29,358 nucleotides of DNA from DASZBX01 sp035943635. Its GTDB lineage: Bacteria > Actinomycetota > Actinomycetes > Streptomycetales > Catenulisporaceae. Positions 25,952 to 29,358 of this stretch are shown here, piece after piece. The translations under genes were made by a program, and so were the position numbers. Location of the stretch: contig DASZBX010000018.1 in NCBI GenBank assembly GCA_035943635.1, positions 1 through 29,358 on the forward strand. The letters are read 5' to 3'. The notes under the pieces were generated by a model. The model saw only the letters and a list, made by a program, of their open reading frames with translations. It ran no database searches and was not told the DNA's origin. Position 1 is the first letter of the stretch. Every line of letters starts with the position of its first letter.

Positions 25952-27376
25952 CTAGCGGCGCGGACGTTGCATGAATGTTGCGTTCCGCGACAGCGAGGGG
26001 GAAAGCGGGGGCGAGGGCGACAGCCCGTACTCGTCCCGCAGCCGCTGCGTCCGGGACGCGGCCACCACCCGGTGCGCCGAGAGCGCCGGGGCGATCCGGA
26101 ACAGGTGCTCCCAGACCTGCAGGTCCTCGAACCCGGCCCGGTCGGCCCAGCTGCGCACCAGGTCGGCGTCACAACTGGTGAGTACTGCGGAGCGTAGTTG
26201 GGTGTCCAACCACTCCCGCTGCCGCACCACGCCCGGCGCTTCTGAGGTCGGGAGTAGCGGGCCGCCGTACGCAGCCAACGCACCAGCCACATTCTTGTCC
26301 CGCAGCGCGGCGGCGACCTCCAGGAAGTCCGCGGCGACGGGCCCGTCCAGGCGGTAGGGGCGGGAGGCGAGCAGGTCCCCGACCACGCGCCGGAGGCGGG
26401 TCATCTCGACTCGAAGGGTGGTCGGGTTGGCCAGGTCGTCGTAGAGCGTGGCGGCGAGCTGGTCACCGGTCATGCCGTCCGGCCGTAGTGCCAGCATGAT
26501 CAGGATCTCGGTGTGCCGCCGATGCAACCGGATCGCCCGCCCGGCCGACTGGCACACGCCTTCTACCCGGCCGAGCGCGTCCAGCCGGAACACCGGTCGG
26601 GTGCGGGGCAGCCACAGCCCGGGCGCTCGGACTGAGCCCGAGGCCGTTCTCAAGCCCAGACCCGCAGCTGAAGCCCCAACTCCCGCCGCGGCTCCCGACA
26701 CCGGTCCCATTCCCGAGTTGCGAGCCAACTCGTTCTCAGCCGCCATCGCAGCCGCCCGCACCAGTCCCAGGCTCAACGGGTTGGCGACGCTGTCGCCACC
26801 GGTGATGTCGATGGCGCCGAGCACCTCGCCGGTGGCCGGATCGTGAATCGGCGCGGCCGCACACGTCCAGGCCTGCACCGAGGGCAGGAAATGCTCGGTC
26901 GCGAAGATCTGCACTTCATGGTCCAACGCGAGCGCGGTACCAGGCGCGTTGGTACCCGCATGCGCTTCGTCCCACCACGCTCCCGGCACGAAGTTCATCT
27001 TCTCGGCCTGCGCCCGCGCACTGCGGTGCCCCTCCACCCACATCAGCCGCCCGGCCGCGTCGGACACGGCCATCACGTGGTCGCCGTCGTCCGCAGCAGT
27101 ACCGACCAACCGCCGCAGCACCCCGATGACCTGCGCAAGCGGATGCGCGGCGCGGTACGCGAGCAGGTCGTCGTCGGCGATCATGATGGGCGGGGCGTCG
27201 TCCAGGAGCACGTGTGCGTCACTGGACCGGGACCACGAATCGGCCACCACCCCGCGCACCTCCCGGCCCAGGCCGGCCAGCGTGTGGGTGGAGACGAACA
27301 CCGAGTGGGCGCTGCCGATCTCACGGGCCCGTTTCCCCGGGTCCGTGCCGACCTCAGCGAGCCACGTGTTGGTCAT
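25952..27376 (-). CDS. GAF-domain transcriptional regulator of the aldehyde dehydrogenase operon
   Basis: 474 residues from ATG at 27376 with GGGAG 4 bases upstream; a TTG at 27436 is possible. The N-terminal half resembles AcoR-type activators: SWSRSS (47-52), then a GAF domain (about 85-215) with WWDEAHAGTNAPGTAL and APIHDPATGEVLGAIDITGG. A variable linker follows, and instead of a sigma-54 AAA+ domain there is a winged-helix region (RRHTEILIMLALRPDGMTGDQLAATLYDD and LRVEMTRLRRVVGDLL) resembling SARP/OmpR-type DNA-binding domains. This sigma-54-free form is common in actinomycetes next to aldehyde or alcohol dehydrogenase genes. Likely activates the dehydrogenase when alcohols or aldehydes are present. 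Confidence 0.88.
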   Translation of the reverse strand: MTNTWLAEVGTDPGKRAREIGSAHSVFVSTHTLAGLGREVRGVVADSWSRSSDAHVLLDDAPPIMIADDDLLAYRAAHPLAQVIGVLRRLVGTAADDGDHVMAVSDAAGRLMWVEGHRSARAQAEKMNFVPGAWWDEAHAGTNAPGTALALDHEVQIFATEHFLPSVQAWTCAAAPIHDPATGEVLGAIDITGGDSVANPLSLGLVRAAAMAAENELARNSGMGPVSGAAAGVGASAAGLGLRTASGSVRAPGLWLPRTRPVFRLDALGRVEGVCQSAGRAIRLHRRHTEILIMLALRPDGMTGDQLAATLYDDLANPTTLRVEMTRLRRVVGDLLASRPYRLDGPVAADFLEVAAALRDKNVAGALAAYGGPLLPTSEAPGVVRQREWLDTQLRSAVLTSCDADLVRSWADRAGFEDLQVWEHLFRIAPALSAHRVVAASRTQRLRDEYGLSPSPPLSPSLSRNATFMQRPRR

Positions 27377-27406
27377 CAGCTCCCGCCCGACGAAGGTGTT
27401 GACGTC

Positions 27407-27455
27407 ATTGTGACCACGTTTCCGAACAGCACGCAATGACGGCGCCCGTCACAAT
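27407..27455. promoter_or_regulatory. Inverted repeat upstream of the GAF regulator
   Basis: ATTGTGAC (27407-27414) and GTCACAAT (27448-27455) are perfect 8-bp inverted arms 33 bp apart, 31-79 bp upstream of the ATG. The right arm overlaps a smaller palindrome, TGACGG-CGC-CCGTCA (27437-27451). Likely control region of the regulator gene, possibly self-bound. Confidence 0.4.
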
Positions 27456-27513
27456 CTGGGCGGCCGCCGGCGCGAAGATGGCGCGGAACTGCCGGAAAGG
27501 GAACCCGGCTGCG

Positions 27514-27816
27514 TCAGGACGCGGTCTGCAGGTCCTTGTACTCCGGATGCCGCACCAACCAGCCAGCGACGAACGGGCAACTCGCCCGCACCTTCACCCC
27601 GCGCGCACGCGCATCATCGAGCGCCACCCGCGCGAGCGCACCGCCGACTCCTTGGCCTTCGAAGGCCGGTTCGACCTGGGTGTGCGGGTAGATGACCAGG
27701 TCGTCGCTGCGTATGTATTCCAGGAAGCCGGCTAGGGTGCCGTCTGAGGTGTGGGCTTCGAACCGGTTGCTGTTTTCGGCGTCGGTGACGGTGATGTCGT
27801 TGGTCTCGCCAGTCAC
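27514..27816 (-). CDS. Small GNAT-like N-acetyltransferase (YjdJ/GCN5-related short type)
   Basis: 100 residues from GTG, with GGGAGG 11 bases upstream. The short GNAT form: a strand pair (RFEAHTSDGTLAGFLEYI), TQVEPAFEGQGVGGALARVALDDARARG with the acetyl-CoA pyrophosphate loop QGVGGA, and the family end CPFVAGWLVRHPEYKDL. Members are cytoplasmic, lack an N-terminal half of the usual GNAT fold and have unknown substrates. It lies downstream of the VanX-type gene in the same direction, 137 bp apart; the gap holds the four iterons at 27838-27893. Confidence 0.9.
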   Translation of the reverse strand: MTGETNDITVTDAENSNRFEAHTSDGTLAGFLEYIRSDDLVIYPHTQVEPAFEGQGVGGALARVALDDARARGVKVRASCPFVAGWLVRHPEYKDLQTAS

Positions 27817-27837
27817 GTGTGTTGGGTCCTCCCTGTA

Positions 27838-27893
27838 GTGGACGAAGTGGAGCGGACGAACTTCAGCGGACAAACTGAAGTGGACGAACTGCG
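27838..27893 (-). repeat. Four tandem 14-bp iterons upstream of the GNAT gene
   Basis: Four consecutive 14-mers with consensus G(T/C)GGACGAACTG(A/C)A begin at 27838, 27852, 27866 and 27880. The core GGACGAA occurs in three and GGACAAA in one. The period of 14 is not a multiple of three, so this is not a coding repeat. Inside lie ACTTCAG (27860-27866) and CTGAAGT (27875-27881) as 7-bp inverted arms. The block ends 22 bp before the GNAT start. A regulator-binding array or RNA leader element is likely. Confidence 0.75.
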
Positions 27894-27953
27894 TACTTCC
27901 AGCATCGCCGCACCCACAAACCACCGCAACGCGGCCCAGCCGATCAACGACTG

Positions 27954-28613
27954 CTAGCGATCTGCGACCAGGCCATACAACGCCGCAGATGCACCAGTAG
28001 CCAGAGCCCAATAGCGGTCGCCGTACGACCAGTGCCACCATTCGGTCGGGTAGTTCACGAACCCGGCCTCTCCCATAGCAGCGCACAGTACCGCCCGATT
28101 ATGCCGAGCCTCAGCCGACAGGTCCGGGAACCCGGTGTAGCACGCCCCGGCCGACTCCTCTGGGCTGGCGTTGATCCGAGTACCGAAGTCCAGTTCCTCG
28201 CCGTCCTCGGTACACAAGGTCAGGTCCACGGCGCCGCCCACACTGTGCGGCGCGATCTCTGGCGGGCTGACGTATCTGCTCGCCGCCATTCGCAACTGCT
28301 GCGCATCCCAGTCTGGGTGCTCGACTCGCAGCTCGGTTTCGTACTCGTCGTAGTAGAACTTCTGGAGCACCGGCGGCCGGTAGCCCTCGACCAGCAGTAG
28401 CCGCAATCCGTTCGGCAATGCCGCGGCGGCCTGTACGAGCCGGTCCCGTACCTCTGTGCGCACTTGAGCGAACGCTCCCGCGTCGTCGGCCCATAGCTGC
28501 GAGACGCGGAGTGTTGCGCAGTCTCGGACGTCCGCGAGAGGCGCGCCGTCGTCGTGCACCGGAATCGCTGCGATTCTTGGGTCGGCCATTAGGATGATTC
28601 CGGCGGATGTCAT
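27954..28613 (-). CDS. D-alanyl-D-alanine dipeptidase (VanX/DdpX type, M15D)
   Basis: 219 residues from ATG; GTG at 28631 with AGGA seven bases upstream is an alternative start that adds six residues. Hydrolyses D-Ala-D-Ala in the cytoplasm. Zinc and catalytic residues are complete: Arg79 in GYRP, His123 and Asp130 in HSVGGAVD (H-x6-D), Glu191 and His194 in EWWHW. No signal peptide or membrane segment. No VanH or VanA ligase gene is adjacent, so glycopeptide resistance is not indicated; peptidoglycan-turnover or stress roles are more likely. Followed by the iterons and the GNAT gene. Confidence 0.93.
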   Translation of the reverse strand: MTSAGIILMADPRIAAIPVHDDGAPLADVRDCATLRVSQLWADDAGAFAQVRTEVRDRLVQAAAALPNGLRLLLVEGYRPPVLQKFYYDEYETELRVEHPDWDAQQLRMAASRYVSPPEIAPHSVGGAVDLTLCTEDGEELDFGTRINASPEESAGACYTGFPDLSAEARHNRAVLCAAMGEAGFVNYPTEWWHWSYGDRYWALATGASAALYGLVADR

Positions 28614-28787
28614 GTGATCCACGTTCTGCACATGCACATCCTGTCATAGCGTTGGGTGGGTTTTGGGGTTTGGGTCAGGTCAGGCGGTTTTCTTGCGTCT
28701 ACTACTGTGCCTCCGGCGGGCCACGAACCCCCAAGCATCCATTGGCCCGTAGGCCTGTTGCGTTGGGATGTGGGTTACCTTTTTGGG

Positions 28788-28983
28788 TGTGTCGGATCGG
28801 GATCCTCGGCGCCCCAGCCGGCCCGGAGCCTGCCACACCGGACAGGCCCAATCAACTCCCGGGCCAATTGCTTCGAGCGGTCTGCTCGCAATGGTTGGCG
28901 GGTTGCGTTCGGGAGTTGACAGGACCTGCCCGGCGCGGCAGCCTACGAACCGCCTGGGCCACCGAGGATCCCGATCCGACACA
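28788..28983. repeat. 196-bp long inverted repeat
   Basis: Outer arms 28788-28809 and 28962-28983 match perfectly over 22 bp. Further in, the next 40 or so bases pair at about 33 of 43 positions and a later block around CAACTCCCG (near 28845-28856) faces CGGGAGTTG (near 28910-28918). The centre closes with CGAGC (28874-28878), loop GGTCT, GCTCG (28884-28888). The whole can fold into one long hairpin. It could be a MITE-like element, an insertion remnant or a structured RNA. Confidence 0.8.
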
Positions 28984-29170
28984 GCCCCAGCCTTGCGCGA
29001 GAGCCGCGCAATCCCTTCAACTACCGCAGCAGCCAGGTAAACCATACAACTGATACGGCGGGGATCGTTGCGCCGAACAAGTACGCGCACAAGCATGCCG
29101 CCTCGGCAGCCTGGCATATGCGGCAGGCGAGAGCTGGCTAAAGCACTGCGGGCGATCCAACACCGCCGCC

Positions 29171-29217
29171 GTAGCAGTAGCAGTAGCAGTAGCAGTAGCA
29201 GTAGCAGTAGCAGTAGC
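29171..29217 (+). repeat. (GTAGCA) hexanucleotide array, 7.8 copies
   Basis: Forty-seven bases of perfect GTAGCA repeat, preceded by CCGCC and followed by CCTCGAG. In one frame it would read poly-Ser, in another a stop occurs in each unit. Such arrays vary in length by slippage. I see no gene that it clearly belongs to. Confidence 0.9.
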
Positions 29218-29358
29218 CTCGAGTTTCGCGGTTTGGGTGGGTTGAGTGCGCCGTGGTGATGCCTTGATATAGCAGGATCCTGTTGCGCGGGGGCATGGAA
29301 GAGGGCAGCATCGGCGGTCTCTAATAACGATCGTCGTGACGAAAGTTCCGCTGATGCT

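Larger units (their letters stand above)
28614..29358. other. 745 bp without a convincing gene
   Basis: Frames open here, but none has a recognisable product, and those over 28788-28983 read alike on both strands because the DNA is palindromic. Apart from the long inverted repeat and the hexanucleotide array, the stretch is less GC-rich and G/T-runny at 28640-28690, unlike the neighbouring genes. Confidence 0.55.

Noticed and set aside
27400..27407. TGACGTCA palindrome near the GAF regulator start
   Set aside because: Eight bases only and no longer symmetry; expected by chance a few times in such a window.
28680..29117. Open frames on both strands with similar peptides (SDRDPR and GSRSDT ends)
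   Set aside because: The likeness comes from the palindromic DNA. No start signal, no family, and the frames run through the inverted repeat.

Overview
The window looks like chromosome from a high-GC, filamentous-type actinomycete. The signs are very high GC at third codon positions, frequent GTG starts, a membrane Ser/Thr kinase with a Thr/Pro-rich ectodomain linker, an XRE-STAND ATPase, a 4'-phosphopantetheinyl transferase, and many TetR/LysR/AraC regulators. I cannot name the genus from sequence alone. I see no rRNA, tRNA, CRISPR array or transposase gene.

Layout. (a) 323-3381, minus strand: a two-gene unit made of a receptor-like Ser/Thr kinase and a membrane companion. The companion's cytoplasmic half carries four TQRL repeats and its outer domain resembles that of the kinase. 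A 730-bp stretch without recognisable genes follows. (b) 4112-6735: an XRE-STAND ATPase overlapping tail-to-tail with a phosphopantetheinyl transferase, then a methyltransferase remnant. (c) 6778-9385, minus: a reductase/epimerase, a TetR regulator and an alpha/beta hydrolase, with a near-perfect 26-bp palindrome in front of the hydrolase; a GlxA/AraC-type regulator lacking most of its sensor domain is divergent. (d) 10376-16173, plus: a complete peptide-type ABC importer (two permeases, a fused double ATPase, a lipoprotein binding protein). (e) 16271-22139: small accessory genes, namely a SnoaL-like protein, TetR, a Cys/His-rich small membrane protein, a truncated FAD monooxygenase, a divergent LysR/EamA pair and an MFS exporter. 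(f) 22271-23847: a small HTH protein plus a stand-alone Clp-N-domain protein, divergent from an unrecognised 200-residue protein, with three TGTC-N10-GACA sites between them. (g) 23951-27376, minus: a GAF-domain regulator, an aldehyde dehydrogenase and a DUF779 protein, closed by a strong terminator. (h) 27514-28613, minus: a VanX-type D-Ala-D-Ala dipeptidase and a small GNAT protein, with four 14-bp iterons between them. (i) 28614-29358: no convincing gene, but a 196-bp long inverted repeat and a (GTAGCA)8 microsatellite.

The two most promising systems are the kinase/companion pair and the HTH/Clp-N/200-residue divergon. In the first, the companion looks like a dedicated phospho-substrate or co-receptor. 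In the second, the operator layout suggests autoregulation and joint control of the unknown protein. A third theme is gene decay: three genes (6405, 9521, 18109) look shortened by deletion, so parts of this region are in flux. Functions are read from motifs in the sequence; no database search was run.
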